Shown here: positions 43,601 through 51,734 of the stretch, in pieces
Layout of the letters: each line of letters begins with the position of its first letter
Position numbering within the stretch: the stretch's first letter is position 1
NCBI GenBank assembly: GCA_021806225.1
Contig: JAJZXW010000021.1
Span: 151,471-215,470, forward strand
Reading direction: 5' to 3'
Length of the DNA stretch: 64,000 nt
Source: Nitrospirota bacterium
GTDB taxonomy: Bacteria; Nitrospirota; Leptospirillia; Leptospirillales; Leptospirillaceae
The notes under the pieces: generated by a model
Told to the model about the DNA's origin: nothing
The model's input: the letters and a program-made list of their open reading frames with translations, nothing else
Databases searched by the model: none
Made by a program: the position numbers and the translations under genes

Positions 43601-44125
43601 CAGGAGGCCGAGGTCGAGCGGGCCCGCCTCTCCGAACTGGCCGCGCGCTTTGTCGAGGGGACGGTGATGGAGGGGGTTCTCCGTAGGGCGATCGAACTCT
43701 ACCGGGACCGGAACCAGGGACCGCTGCTGGGCCGGGCCGGCCGTCTTCTCGCCGCCCTGACCCGGGAGCGCTACCGGGAACTTCGGGCGGAGTGGGGGGA
43801 GAAGGGGGAGGCGGTCCTCCTCGTGGTCCGTGAGGACGGGCGGAGCCTCGAGCCCTCCGAGCTGAGCGACGGCACCCGCGACGTCCTCTACCTTGCCCTG
43901 CGCCTCGCGGCGGTGATGCGCCACAACGAAACGACCGAACCCGTCCCCTTCGTCGCCGACGATCTCCTTCTCACCCTGGACAATCGCCGGGCTCTGGAGG
44001 CCTTCCGGGTCCTTTCCGAGGTGGCTCGAACGGGGCAGGTGCTCTTCCTGACCCACCACGCCCACATGGCGGAGCTGGCCCGGGAGGCGGTCCCTCCGGA
44101 GCACCTTGTTGTCCATGAACTCTGA
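40619..44125 (+). CDS. SbcC/YhaN-type SMC-like ATPase
   Basis: The 1168-residue protein has an N-terminal ATPase half with MRIERLDLLAYGPF and Walker A GPNEAGKST at about residues 30-38. Long Glu/Arg-rich coiled-coil arms (about residues 170-1000) follow, and the C-terminal half has the ABC-like signature LSDGTRDVLYLALRL and Walker B-like FVADDLLLTLD. The closing element VLFLTHHAHMAELA is typical of YhaN. It should open and hold DNA for the adjacent YhaO-type nuclease in double-strand break or replication-fork repair. Composition is extremely rich in Arg and Glu codons, which generates large shadow ORFs. Confidence 0.9.
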   Translation: MRIERLDLLAYGPFRERSLRLGPGLHVITGPNEAGKSTTLRALSSLFFGYPARSEDAYLVGTADMALGAWLTSRNGESLDLIRRRRGKTPLILADGTPFDEERLRSFTGELSRESFERLFSLDPVRLRAHGQELQAGGGALGEGLVEAGAGIVSLRKKLELLAVSRKELFLPTGKNPRINRILVRLGEIRRDVRNRTVSPQDYGREEEEIRRMAGEAEILRGRVAALEREIRQTERTLRILPRRQECDAIARRLSELGEVPALPPDFPSLRIEAESGAASARAELERVEEELREIARERSALGDLPRDLPDAEAIAALEKDFGAAAKSLSDLPRKEQELQTMEEEVRRILLQDSLPGTPGTLERSLPSLSARRKVVALLERRSQIDGAQAEARRNREKALAALVRAEAERTALGPVSETAPLESLLSRGERLMEREAGRRPERAELVQRRRTLSETLLSVGAKDLPSLRSLAVPEASGVQRMREAFRGLFEEEEGIRATLSRLEQEESERERRIGRLEAAGEVVTEADLRAVRKRRDTGWQLIRSRYLEGDQGADGGLQDFFSGEEGPARGFEGLLRESDRVADRLADRSEEAVELALLRQQREESRETRTREEERLRVLLERRKILSMDWIALWPPGMLRTASDGLPDRLPEAMAEWLGRREALLAEGERLDGVEAAQAAEEAEEEDLRHSLEEVLARLGAALPDADLPALLVRGRAIVREAEERRRRDAKLEEAYRLAVEKEREGRESLQTLGEDFAAWGESYRKAGREAGIVLPEEPAEARDLLERLARLDELSRTMDVMRNRILKMNEDVRLFEAEMAPLAGRFLGPDSPVSLPERARALFRGLRALREKGIQREALDRREEEARGRRLRHEESLSGHLRMLDRLMAEAGTESLEELPNRELRSREKGALLARREEVVRLALEAGEGLSIEELFASCGETGADDLRSRLDALGEELAVVRENRESLQSALVSKRNDLERRLESLQAADLLQEAEVERARLSELAARFVEGTVMEGVLRRAIELYRDRNQGPLLGRAGRLLAALTRERYRELRAEWGEKGEAVLLVVREDGRSLEPSELSDGTRDVLYLALRLAAVMRHNETTEPVPFVADDLLLTLDNRRALEAFRVLSEVARTGQVLFLTHHAHMAELAREAVPPEHLVVHEL

Positions 44126-44152
44126 TCCCGGAGAGAAGGCTCCGGGCGGGAT

Positions 44153-44181
44153 TTCTGTTTCGGCGACTCTCCCGCTACAAT
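44153..44181 (+). promoter_or_regulatory. Weak promoter candidate before rmuC
   Basis: TACAAT at 44176-44181 is a good -10, but the -35 at 17 bases (TTCTGT) is poor. It lies in the 87-base gap after the YhaN-like gene. Confidence 0.3.
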
Positions 44182-44212
44182 ATCCGGAGGCGGCTCCCCC
44201 TCCTCCCTCCTT

Positions 44213-45628
44213 ATGTCTTTTATCCGTCCCTTTCGGAGGTGTGATCCTGTGATCCTTCTGGCCGTCGTTCTGGCGGGGCTGGCCGCCCTCTTCTCCCTGC
44301 TGGCCTTTTTCCGGGCGGGAGCCCTCTCCCTGGAGGGGGTGTCGCGTCTTCTCCGTGACGAGACGGAGCGGCTCCGTCAGGCGGAGGAGGAGCGGGCGCG
44401 CAATCTTCGGGCCGAGATTTCTGAGCTCCTGCGATCAGGAACCGAGCAGGTCCGGGGGATGCTCGGGGAGGCCGCCGCCCGGGAGGAGCCCCGGGCCCGC
44501 GCCCTCCGCGAGGAGCTCATGGGCGCGGTTGCCCTTCTGGGGCAGACCCTCGGGGAGTCCCTGCGTCAGGGAGGCGTGCGCCAGAAGGAGCTCCTGGAGG
44601 CGATGTCCGCCTCTCTGGCCTCCCTGACCGAGAAGAACGAGCGGGCCCTGGAGCAGCTCCGGCAGAGCGTGGAGGGGCGCCTCGACGCCCTCCGGACCGA
44701 AAACCAGCTGAAGCTCGACGAAATGCGACGCACCGTCGACGAGAAGCTCCAGACGACCCTCGAGACACGGCTCGGGGAGTCCTTCGGACGGGTAGTGGAG
44801 CAGCTCGAGCGGGTCCACAAGAGCATCGGCGAGATGCAGACACTGGCCACCGGGGTGGGAGATCTCAAGCGGGTCCTTCTGAACGTCCGCTCCCGGGGGA
44901 CCTACGGGGAGGTCCAGCTCGGCGCCCTGCTCGACCAGTTCCTCTCTCCCGAGCAGTATGTGCGGAACGCCCAGATCCGCGAGCATTCCCAGGAGCGGGT
45001 CGAGTTCGCCATCCGTCTTCCGGGGCGGGAGGCGGAGGAGGAGGTGCTTCTCCCCGTTGATGCCAAGTTCCCCCAGGAAGATTACGAGCGCCTTCTCGAT
45101 GCGACGGAGGCGGGAGATGCCGCTGCGGCGGCCCAGGCCTCAAAGGAGCTTGAAGTCCGGATCCGAAGCTTCGCCCGCACGATCCGGGAGAAGTACATCG
45201 AGCCGCCCCGGACGACCGACTTCGCCCTTCTCTTTTTGCCGACCGAAGGGCTGTACGCCGAGATTCTTCGCCGTCCGGGGCTCTTCGAACAGATCCAGCG
45301 GGAGTTTCATGTGACCCTGGCCGGGCCGACGACGCTGACAGCGATCCTCAACGCGCTTCAGATGGGGTTCCGGTCGCTCGCGATCGAGCGGCGTTCGGGA
45401 GAGGTCTGGAAAATCCTGGGTGCGGTCCGCCAGGAGTTCGGAAAATACAACGATGTGGTCGAGAGGCTGGCTGGCCAGCTTTCGACCGCCGCGAACTCCG
45501 TCCGGAGTCTGGGTACCCGGACACGGGCCATGGATCGCAAGCTCCGGGAGGTAGAGCGGCTTCCCGAGGCCGAGACCCGGGAAATTCTGGGAGAGTCCCC
45601 CGGGAATCCAGCGGAAGAGGAGGAGTGA
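44213..45628 (+). CDS. rmuC: DNA recombination protein RmuC
   Basis: RmuC proteins have an N-terminal membrane anchor, a long coiled coil and a PD-(D/E)xK-like nuclease domain, and limit genome rearrangement. Here the anchor is at about residues 13-33, the coiled coil runs to about 225, and the conserved domain follows with SRGTYGEVQLGALLDQFL, LPVDAKFPQEDYERLL, DFALLFLPTEGLYAEIL and GPTTLTAILNALQMGF. The 471-residue length is normal. GTG 44249, nine bases after GGAGG, is an alternative start that still keeps the anchor. Its place after YhaO/YhaN suggests a DNA-maintenance cluster. Confidence 0.93.
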   Translation: MSFIRPFRRCDPVILLAVVLAGLAALFSLLAFFRAGALSLEGVSRLLRDETERLRQAEEERARNLRAEISELLRSGTEQVRGMLGEAAAREEPRARALREELMGAVALLGQTLGESLRQGGVRQKELLEAMSASLASLTEKNERALEQLRQSVEGRLDALRTENQLKLDEMRRTVDEKLQTTLETRLGESFGRVVEQLERVHKSIGEMQTLATGVGDLKRVLLNVRSRGTYGEVQLGALLDQFLSPEQYVRNAQIREHSQERVEFAIRLPGREAEEEVLLPVDAKFPQEDYERLLDATEAGDAAAAAQASKELEVRIRSFARTIREKYIEPPRTTDFALLFLPTEGLYAEILRRPGLFEQIQREFHVTLAGPTTLTAILNALQMGFRSLAIERRSGEVWKILGAVRQEFGKYNDVVERLAGQLSTAANSVRSLGTRTRAMDRKLREVERLPEAETREILGESPGNPAEEEE

Positions 45629-45632
45629 GGAA

Positions 45633-46259
45633 TTGGGAGAGACGGTTTCAAAGGGTCGGGTTGTGCTCATCCTGGGGGGTGTTCTGGGGGCGTGTGCGGT
45701 CGGGTACATGGTCTGGCTTTCTTTTGAGCCGAAACGCTTCCTCTCCGATCTCTCCAGGGAGACGGGGCTTCGGATCAGCGCCAGGGCCTCCTCGGGAGGA
45801 ATCCCCTATCGCCTGACCTATGAGGATCTTCGTGTCGCGCCCCCACCTGGGCGAAATTCCGGCGGGGTCACGGTGGAGGTCGACCGCCTGGTCCTTTCCG
45901 CCCGGGGGCTCCATGCGGCCCGGGTCCACTTCCGGGGGGTGCGTCTTGGGAGCCGGAATCCCCTTCGGAACCTGGCCTTTTCCGCCTTCGACATCCGAAA
46001 GGGATCCTTCTTCGTCCGGGAGGATCCGGACCGGGTCATTCTGAAGAACTTCACGATGGACGACCCCTCCCTCTCCCTTTCGGCCGACGGCTCTCTCGTC
46101 CGGGGAAGCCGGATCAACCCCTCCCGCTTCCGGATCCGCTTCGTCATGGAGGCCCATGGAGGGCTGGGACTCTTTCTGGGGCAAGGGAAACAACAGGGGG
46201 TTTTCTGGGGAGACGGGCACGGCTCCCATCTGAGTGTGGGGGGACGGACCTATTTTTAA
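45633..46259 (+). CDS. Membrane-anchored periplasmic protein, GspN/AsmA-like
   Basis: The 208-residue protein (TTG start) has one N-terminal membrane helix at about residues 9-29. A beta-rich domain with repeating strands follows (GLRISARASSGGIPYRLTYEDL, VTVEVDRLVLSARGL, AARVHFRGVRLGS, DRVILKNFTMDDPSLSLSADG). This 'membrane helix plus ladder of strands' resembles AsmA-like and type II secretion GspN proteins. I infer the relation from pattern only, and the function is unknown. It is located between rmuC and the cytochrome-porin gene. Confidence 0.65.
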   Translation: MGETVSKGRVVLILGGVLGACAVGYMVWLSFEPKRFLSDLSRETGLRISARASSGGIPYRLTYEDLRVAPPPGRNSGGVTVEVDRLVLSARGLHAARVHFRGVRLGSRNPLRNLAFSAFDIRKGSFFVREDPDRVILKNFTMDDPSLSLSADGSLVRGSRINPSRFRIRFVMEAHGGLGLFLGQGKQQGVFWGDGHGSHLSVGGRTYF

Positions 46260-46308
46260 GACGGACCGGAAAGGAAGGGGCGTGCGGTCGGAAGGAGGAC
46301 GGGCCGGG

Positions 46309-47982
46309 GTGAAAAGGGGGCTTTTCTGGGGCGTTTTCCTGTCCCTGGGAATTGCGCTTTTTGTGGGACGGACGCCCCGGGCATGGGGATATGCGGGATT
46401 TTCCCGAAGCTACAACCTTCCCTGCGAATTCTGTCACATTCAGTGGCCGAAGCTTTCCGATCAGGGTGAGTTTTTCCGGGACAGAGGCTTCATGCTGTCG
46501 ACCACCGGCCGGGCCAACGGTCTCGATCTGATGTTCGCGCGTCCGGAGGGGCAGAGCTACTTTCCCATCGGCTTTCATATGGCAATGGCCTATGGCGGCG
46601 CCGCAGTCGAGGGAGTCGGAATCCCCGCCTCCCGGATCGCGGCTGGCTCTGCCGACACGGCGAAGATCCCGGCGACGGAGCTCGGCGGAAACGGCAGCTC
46701 CGGAAACGGGACCTGGGGAAACGGGGCGGTGGCCCCCACACCCTGGACCCTCCTCTCGGGCGGCCTCCTCTCCCCGGATCTTTCCTTCTGGGCCGAGCCC
46801 GGAATCCGTGGGTCGGCCACCGGAAGCCCGGCCTTCGATATCTTTACCCTCTGGCTTCGTTTCGACACACTGTTGGGAACGACCCTGTTCAACCTCTACG
46901 CCGGGGTCACGGGCCAGGACGCGCCCTTCTCGAACCGGCGGGCCCTCCAGCGGGCGGGGGAAACCCCCTGGGTCATGGACGACTTCGAGCCGGGGACGGC
47001 GGAGGTGGTCAGTAATGGCGCGCTCCCTTTCGCAGGCTTCGGGGCGGCGTCCCTTCCGGCCTACTACGATGCCGACCGTTTCCAGATGAAAAACGACCAC
47101 ACCGCCCTTCGATACTTCGGCTACCTTTTCGAGAATGGCTGCGGGAGCGAGGATTCCTTTTCCCTCGATCCCTGTGAAACACGCCTGTCGGTTTCAGTCA
47201 TGCCGAACGCGGGCCTTTACGGAAACCCCGACGGGGTGACCACCGCCTCCGGGGCCTCGGCGGCGGGAATCCCCCCGGCCAACGACGGTTTTTCCTTTTT
47301 TGCCCATCTCACCCAGTCCTTCGGCGGGTGGGGGGCGACCAACGGCGAACGGGTCGGGTTCTTCTCCCTGGTCGGCCAGTCTGCCCTTTCGGAAGGGGGG
47401 GTGGGGGGAGCGAGCCCCAATGTCCTCTTCACCCGCGAAGGGGTCGACCTTTCGGCCAACCCCCTTCCTGACGGCGCACTGAACATCTTCGGGGCCTGGG
47501 AGATCGTGAACGATCCGGCAGGAGCACTCGTGGCCGATCCGGCGATCTTCGGGAGCGCTGTCCGGGCGACCTCGGGCCTCTCCTATGCGACCTGGTTCGT
47601 GGAGGCGGACTGGCAGCCGGCCTTCGGCGGGCTCTTTTCGGAAGAGGGGGCCGGCTCCAACATGCTCATCCTGACCTACAACCAGCTCCGGATGCTGGCC
47701 CAGCCGGTTTTTTCCGGGGTGTCCCAGCGCCTTCCCGGAAACTTCGACGATGTCCTGTCGATCGGTCTGGCCGACCGGTACTGGCTCTGGAGTAGCGACC
47801 GGACAGCGATCTCCCTTTTCGCCGAATGGCAATGGATGGAAAACGACGGGGTCGGGTCGGTCGCGACGGAAGGGGGCACCCGCCTGGAAGGGTATGGAGC
47901 GGCGACGGGCGCCTTCGCCAATGGCGGTTTTTTCAATGTCGAATCCAGTGTCTTTATCGCCGGGATCGACTTTTCTTACTGA
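46309..47982 (+). CDS. Fused monohaem cytochrome c-porin (Cyc2/Cyt572-like)
   Basis: The product combines a c-type haem site with an outer-membrane barrel. Cleavable signal peptide residues 1-27 are followed by a single haem motif CEFCH (C39, C42, H43) in the context LPCEFCHIQWPKLSDQGEFF. About 500 residues of beta-rich, aromatic/Gly-rich sequence then end in a terminal strand IAGIDFSY. This order is that of Cyc2 and of Leptospirillum Cyt572, outer-membrane iron oxidases, although related cytochrome-porins exist with other roles. GTG 46309 gives 557 residues and a clean signal; the track start at 46234 and GTG 46282 are alternatives. The gene stands alone, followed by a terminator. Confidence 0.75.
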   Translation: MKRGLFWGVFLSLGIALFVGRTPRAWGYAGFSRSYNLPCEFCHIQWPKLSDQGEFFRDRGFMLSTTGRANGLDLMFARPEGQSYFPIGFHMAMAYGGAAVEGVGIPASRIAAGSADTAKIPATELGGNGSSGNGTWGNGAVAPTPWTLLSGGLLSPDLSFWAEPGIRGSATGSPAFDIFTLWLRFDTLLGTTLFNLYAGVTGQDAPFSNRRALQRAGETPWVMDDFEPGTAEVVSNGALPFAGFGAASLPAYYDADRFQMKNDHTALRYFGYLFENGCGSEDSFSLDPCETRLSVSVMPNAGLYGNPDGVTTASGASAAGIPPANDGFSFFAHLTQSFGGWGATNGERVGFFSLVGQSALSEGGVGGASPNVLFTREGVDLSANPLPDGALNIFGAWEIVNDPAGALVADPAIFGSAVRATSGLSYATWFVEADWQPAFGGLFSEEGAGSNMLILTYNQLRMLAQPVFSGVSQRLPGNFDDVLSIGLADRYWLWSSDRTAISLFAEWQWMENDGVGSVATEGGTRLEGYGAATGAFANGGFFNVESSVFIAGIDFSY

Positions 47983-47984
47983 AC

Positions 47985-48003
47985 CGCCTTAGAGGCGATT
48001 TTG
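47985..48003 (+). terminator. Possible rho-independent terminator
   Basis: CGCCT-TAG-AGGCG forms a short stem immediately after the cytochrome-porin stop and is followed by a T-rich tail. The stem is only five pairs, so it is weak. Confidence 0.45.
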
Positions 48004-48023
48004 TGATTTTCGTCCTGCTTCTG

Positions 48024-48052
48024 TTGACATTTGCGGATAACGCTCCTACAAT
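48024..48052 (+). promoter_or_regulatory. Strong sigma-70 promoter before tRNA-Asp
   Basis: TTGACA at 48024-48029 and TACAAT at 48047-48052 are separated by 17 bases, close to consensus. The predicted start point is near 48059, about 105 bases before the tRNA. Confidence 0.75.
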
Positions 48053-48163
48053 TCACACGTTGATTGCGCGCCGGGCGGTGAAAATTCCGTTGTCGGTGAT
48101 CAGCGATCGTAGCTGTCTTTGCCTGGAGGGATGCGGCCGCAGGCCGTTTGACAGGATCACTAA

Positions 48164-48240
48164 GGGGCCGTAGCTCAGCTGGTTAGAGCGCTGGCCTGTC
48201 ACGCCAGAGGTCGCGGGTTCGAGCCCCGTCGGCCCCGCCA
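48164..48240 (+). tRNA. tRNA-Asp (GTC anticodon)
   Basis: The 77-base cloverleaf has acceptor GGGGCCG pairing with CGGCCCC and a D-arm GCTC/GAGC. The anticodon stem CTGGC/GCCAG encloses loop CTGTCAC with anticodon GTC, the T-arm has TTCGAGC, and CCA is encoded. No integrase is adjacent. Confidence 0.98.
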
Positions 48241-48437
48241 TTTTCCTGGATCCCTGCTTTTTCCCATCTGACCTCCATCGGAATGGCTCCACTGACATTA
48301 TCCTGTGCCGGAGCATGGCCCGGCAGGTTTCGGGAGACGAATCGCTTGTCCACCTCTCTTGGTCTTCCGGAGTGGCCGCCTTCCATGATAGTCCGACCCT
48401 TTTGTTCGTTAAATCCCTGCCTCGAGGAATCCGCCCG

Positions 48438-49109
48438 ATGAATCTTTTCAACTTCATGAACCAGATCAGTCTTCTTGCCGAAGCGGTCTTGGGGTTCCTT
48501 CTCTTTCTTTCGTCGCTCAGCTGGGGTGTGATCTTCTACAAATGGTACATCCTGTCGAAGACGGCTCGGGAGAACACCGGCTTCATCCGCATCTTCAAGC
48601 GGGTCGACCGCTTCTCCAAGCTTTACCAGGAGGCGGGGGACTACCGTCGCGCCACCCTCGCCTTCATGTTCCGGACCGCCTACGAAAAGATCAAGGGAAT
48701 CGAGGAGCGGGCCATGGCCCGGGGGGAGGGGATCCGGGAGAGCGACATCGAGGTGGTCCACCGGACCCTTCTTCAGTCCCGTCAGGAAGAGCTCACCCGT
48801 CTCGAGTCCTATCTCCCGATCCTGGCCACGACGGCCAACATCTCACCCTTCGTCGGCCTCTTCGGCACGGTCTGGGGTATCATCCACGCCTTTCGGGACA
48901 TCAGCCACCAGTCCTCGGTGAGCATCGCCTCGGTGGCCCCGGGCATCGCAGACGCTCTCGTGACAACGGCCGCCGGGCTTTTCGCCGCCATTCCTGCCGT
49001 GATCGCCTACAACTATTTTCTTCAGCGCATCCGTGGGGTGGAGTCCCTCGCCGAATCCTTCAACATGGAACTCCTGAACGTGATGGCCGAAGGACGGTGG
49101 AAGGAGTAG
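48438..49109 (+). CDS. tolQ: TolQ (MotA/TolQ/ExbB proton channel)
   Basis: TolQ forms the inner-membrane proton-driven motor with TolR, energising TolA during envelope constriction. ATG 48438 gives 223 residues; the track start at 48315 adds an unlikely extension. Three membrane helices are visible: about residues 12-32, and the conserved pair with LATTANISPFVGLFGTVWGI and VAPGIADALVTTAAGLFAAIPAVIAYN. These carry the family's small-residue and Thr motifs. A cytosolic loop lies between the first and second helices. It opens the tol cluster. Confidence 0.95.
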   Translation: MNLFNFMNQISLLAEAVLGFLLFLSSLSWGVIFYKWYILSKTARENTGFIRIFKRVDRFSKLYQEAGDYRRATLAFMFRTAYEKIKGIEERAMARGEGIRESDIEVVHRTLLQSRQEELTRLESYLPILATTANISPFVGLFGTVWGIIHAFRDISHQSSVSIASVAPGIADALVTTAAGLFAAIPAVIAYNYFLQRIRGVESLAESFNMELLNVMAEGRWKE

Positions 49110-49113
49110 GGTC

Positions 49114-49536
49114 GTGAAGTTCGAATCGGGATCCCGGAAGGATCGCATGCTTTCCGAGATCAACATGGTGCCGTTCATCGACGTGGTCCTCGTTCTTCTG
49201 ATCATCTTCATGGTGACCACGCCACTCCTTTACCGCGGTCTCAAGATCAACCTCCCGAAGACCAGCGCCAACAGCCTCAAAAAACCCGTTCCGAAGGTTA
49301 TCGTCAGCGTGACCAAGGGCAAGCAGATCTTCGTCAACGGCCACGCCGTGACCTGGGAGGCTCTGGGAGCCCTTCTTGCCCGCCGCTACAAGGAGGACAA
49401 GCGCGTCGTCGTCTATCTGAAGGCGGACCGGAAGGTCGATTATGGGACGGTGGTGCATCTGATGGACGTCGTCAAGATGGCCGGAATCGACCGGCTCGGC
49501 ATGATTACGGCACCCAGTCCAAAAAACACGGAATAA
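49114..49536 (+). CDS. tolR: TolR (ExbD/TolR family)
   Basis: TolR is the bitopic stator-like partner of TolQ. The protein begins with a short cytosolic segment, then the signature SEINMVPFIDVVLVLLIIFMV, whose Asp is the proton-carrying residue. A periplasmic domain follows, ending near KMAGIDRLGMIT, the standard ExbD closing motif. The length is 140 residues. GTG 49114 lies four bases after the tolQ stop. Confidence 0.95.
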   Translation: MKFESGSRKDRMLSEINMVPFIDVVLVLLIIFMVTTPLLYRGLKINLPKTSANSLKKPVPKVIVSVTKGKQIFVNGHAVTWEALGALLARRYKEDKRVVVYLKADRKVDYGTVVHLMDVVKMAGIDRLGMITAPSPKNTE

Positions 49537-49542
49537 CCTCTC

Positions 49543-50355
49543 ATGATCCGCGCAAGAGTCCGGTCGACCGGTGAAAGGGGGATCGGCTGGTTCGTCCTCC
49601 TCTCCCTCTCCCTGCACGGTCTTTTTCTGTTAAGCGTTTTTCTCCATAAAAAACCGGTCTCCCTGGGGTACCAGACCGCGACGACGGTGGACCTTGTCTC
49701 CGAAGCAGCCCTGACCCCGTCCGCCCCTCCCCCCCAGCCGAAACCCGCGGCTTCAAAGACCCCGGTCCGGAAGGTGGCGCCGCCCAAGCCCGTCAAGAAG
49801 ACCCCTCCGCCCGCCAAGAAGAGGCCGGCGATGCGGGTCGTCCGGAGGCCCCCGCACCCCAGGCCCAGGCCCCATCCCCTTCGCAAAGCCGTTCCTGCGA
49901 AGAAGGCGGCGACCCGGAATAAAAAAGCTCTTCCTCACCGAAAAGTCGCCCCCTCGCAGAAATCCGCGGTCAGCAAACGGGCCAAGGCTCCGCGGGCCCT
50001 TCGGAAAAGTCTCCCGTCCCCCCTCTCCCCGACGGTTCCGGTCAAGATGGACGTGGCGGGGGAGCGCTTTCCCACTTATCTCCAGCACCTCCTGATCTCC
50101 CGGATCAAATCGAACTGGGCTCCTCCGCCTGGGAGCCACGGATTGAACGCGACGGTGCATTTTGTGTTAAAAAAGGATGGGACGCTGGACTCGGACCCCG
50201 TCCTCGTCACATCCTCGGGGTCGCGCGTCTTTGACGATGCCGCGAAATACGCCATCCTGAGATCGGTCCCGTTTCCTCCGTTTCCTCCCTCCTACGGGAA
50301 GGATCGCGAAGTGGTGACGGTGACGCTCCAGGCCACTAAAAGACAAGGGCTCTGA
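49543..50355 (+). CDS. tolA: TolA/TonB-like energy transducer
   Basis: TolA spans the periplasm and passes energy from TolQR to the outer membrane. An N-terminal membrane helix at about residues 15-35 carries SLSLHGLFLL with the conserved Ser-His pair. A long Pro/Lys/Ala-rich periplasmic spacer spans about 55-165. The C-terminal domain of about 90 residues has YLQHLLISRIKSNWAPP and LNATVHFVLKKDGTLDS, typical of TonB/TolA C-termini. Position between tolR and tolB favours TolA. The product is shorter than E. coli TolA because the helical spacer is replaced by a Pro-Lys stretch. Confidence 0.88.
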   Translation: MIRARVRSTGERGIGWFVLLSLSLHGLFLLSVFLHKKPVSLGYQTATTVDLVSEAALTPSAPPPQPKPAASKTPVRKVAPPKPVKKTPPPAKKRPAMRVVRRPPHPRPRPHPLRKAVPAKKAATRNKKALPHRKVAPSQKSAVSKRAKAPRALRKSLPSPLSPTVPVKMDVAGERFPTYLQHLLISRIKSNWAPPPGSHGLNATVHFVLKKDGTLDSDPVLVTSSGSRVFDDAAKYAILRSVPFPPFPPSYGKDREVVTVTLQATKRQGL

Positions 50356-51671
50356 TGGATAAAAGGTGTGTGCGGATTCTCGTGTCGGGATACGTACTTA
50401 TTGCATCAGTCCTCCTGTTCTCCGGACGCGCCGGGGCAGTCGACCTCTCGGTGATCACCAACGAGACGGCCCTGAACTTCAAAATCGCGCTGGTCCGGAA
50501 CATGGCCCACGGCCCCGAAAGCCTCTGGACGCGAAAGGCCGAAGACCTTGTCCGGAAGGATCTCGAGGCGACCGGCTACTTCGTGATCCTGACGCCTCCT
50601 CCTGACATCCGGTCCCTGTTCCACCGGGAGATTCTCGATGCGATCACGGCCAAGGCGCTCTCTCCCATGGGGGTGGAAGGAGTCGTCGGAACCCAGTTCG
50701 CAATGGATGCCAACGGGGTTCGCCTCCACGGGACGGTGCGGGATCCCCTGAACGGATCGGTGCTCCTCGACAAGACCTACGAGACTGGAGGTCCGGTCCG
50801 GACCATTGTCCATCGCTTTGTGGACGATGTCCTGTTCCAGTTCGCCGGAATCCGTGGGATCGCGGAGAGCCGTATCGCTTTCGTGGGGCGGACGCGCCGG
50901 GGCTATGACCTCTTCACGATGGACTTCGACGGCGACAATCTCCGGAGGATGACTTACGACCATGTCCTGGCCTTCAATCCGACCTGGTCCAGGGACAAGG
51001 GCAGGATCGTCTATGTCTCCTACCTCCGCGGCCGGCCCCAGATCATCGATTACAATCTTCGGACCGGCCACCGCACCATGCTTTTTGGCTATCCCGGGCT
51101 CAACATCACCCCCCAGTACTCCTTCGACGGCTCGAAGATGGCGGTGGCCCTTTCGAAGGGACGATCCTCCCAGCATACCCAGATATACGTCTATCGCGAG
51201 AAGAGCCACATGCTGGAGCGGATCACCTACTCCCACAGCAACAACCTCTCCCCCGCCTGGGATCCGGGGGGGAATTCCATTGCTTTCGTCTCGGACAGGG
51301 ACGGACATCCGCAGATCTTCGTCATGGATTCGGACGGCTCCAACGTCCGCCGCCTGAGCTTCGACGGAAACTACAACGTGGCGCCGGCCTGGTCTCCGCG
51401 GGGGGACTGGATCGCCTATGTTTGCATGAATGCCGTTCATCGTCCTAAGATATGCCTCACGAGTCCCGACGGCTCGGCCCATTTTCAGATTACCCACGGA
51501 ACCGGTCGGGACGACAGTCCCAGCTGGTCTCCCGACGGCCGCTTCCTGATCTATTCCCGCCAGATCCGGGGACACTCGACTCTCGTCAGGGTTTGGATGG
51601 ATGGACATGGCCGCGAAAATCTCGGACATTTTCGCCGGAGCGTCCTGACGCCGGCCTGGTCGGGGCCCTGA
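50355..51671 (+). CDS. tolB: TolB periplasmic beta-propeller protein
   Basis: TolB binds Pal in the periplasm and connects it to the Tol motor. The 438-residue product has a signal peptide (about residues 1-26, ending GRAGAVDLS). A TolB N-terminal domain includes FVILTPPPDIRSLFHRE. A six-bladed propeller follows with repeated motifs such as NPTWSRDKGRIVYVS, TPQYSFDGSKMAVAL, SPAWDPGGNSIAFVSDRDGHPQIFVM and SPSWSPDGRFLIYS. It overlaps the tolA stop by one base. The usual next gene, pal, is missing here. Confidence 0.96.
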   Translation: MDKRCVRILVSGYVLIASVLLFSGRAGAVDLSVITNETALNFKIALVRNMAHGPESLWTRKAEDLVRKDLEATGYFVILTPPPDIRSLFHREILDAITAKALSPMGVEGVVGTQFAMDANGVRLHGTVRDPLNGSVLLDKTYETGGPVRTIVHRFVDDVLFQFAGIRGIAESRIAFVGRTRRGYDLFTMDFDGDNLRRMTYDHVLAFNPTWSRDKGRIVYVSYLRGRPQIIDYNLRTGHRTMLFGYPGLNITPQYSFDGSKMAVALSKGRSSQHTQIYVYREKSHMLERITYSHSNNLSPAWDPGGNSIAFVSDRDGHPQIFVMDSDGSNVRRLSFDGNYNVAPAWSPRGDWIAYVCMNAVHRPKICLTSPDGSAHFQITHGTGRDDSPSWSPDGRFLIYSRQIRGHSTLVRVWMDGHGRENLGHFRRSVLTPAWSGP

Positions 51672-51734
51672 CGGGAGGCTGCGGGGGATTCTTGATGAGG
51701 GAACTGGACAATCTATGACCCGAAAGGATGGAGA

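Noticed and set aside
48053-48457. 134-residue minus-strand ORF containing TGLEPATSGVTGQRSNQLSY
   Set aside because: This is the well-known false protein produced by reading the antisense strand of a tRNA gene; it lies over tRNA-Asp.
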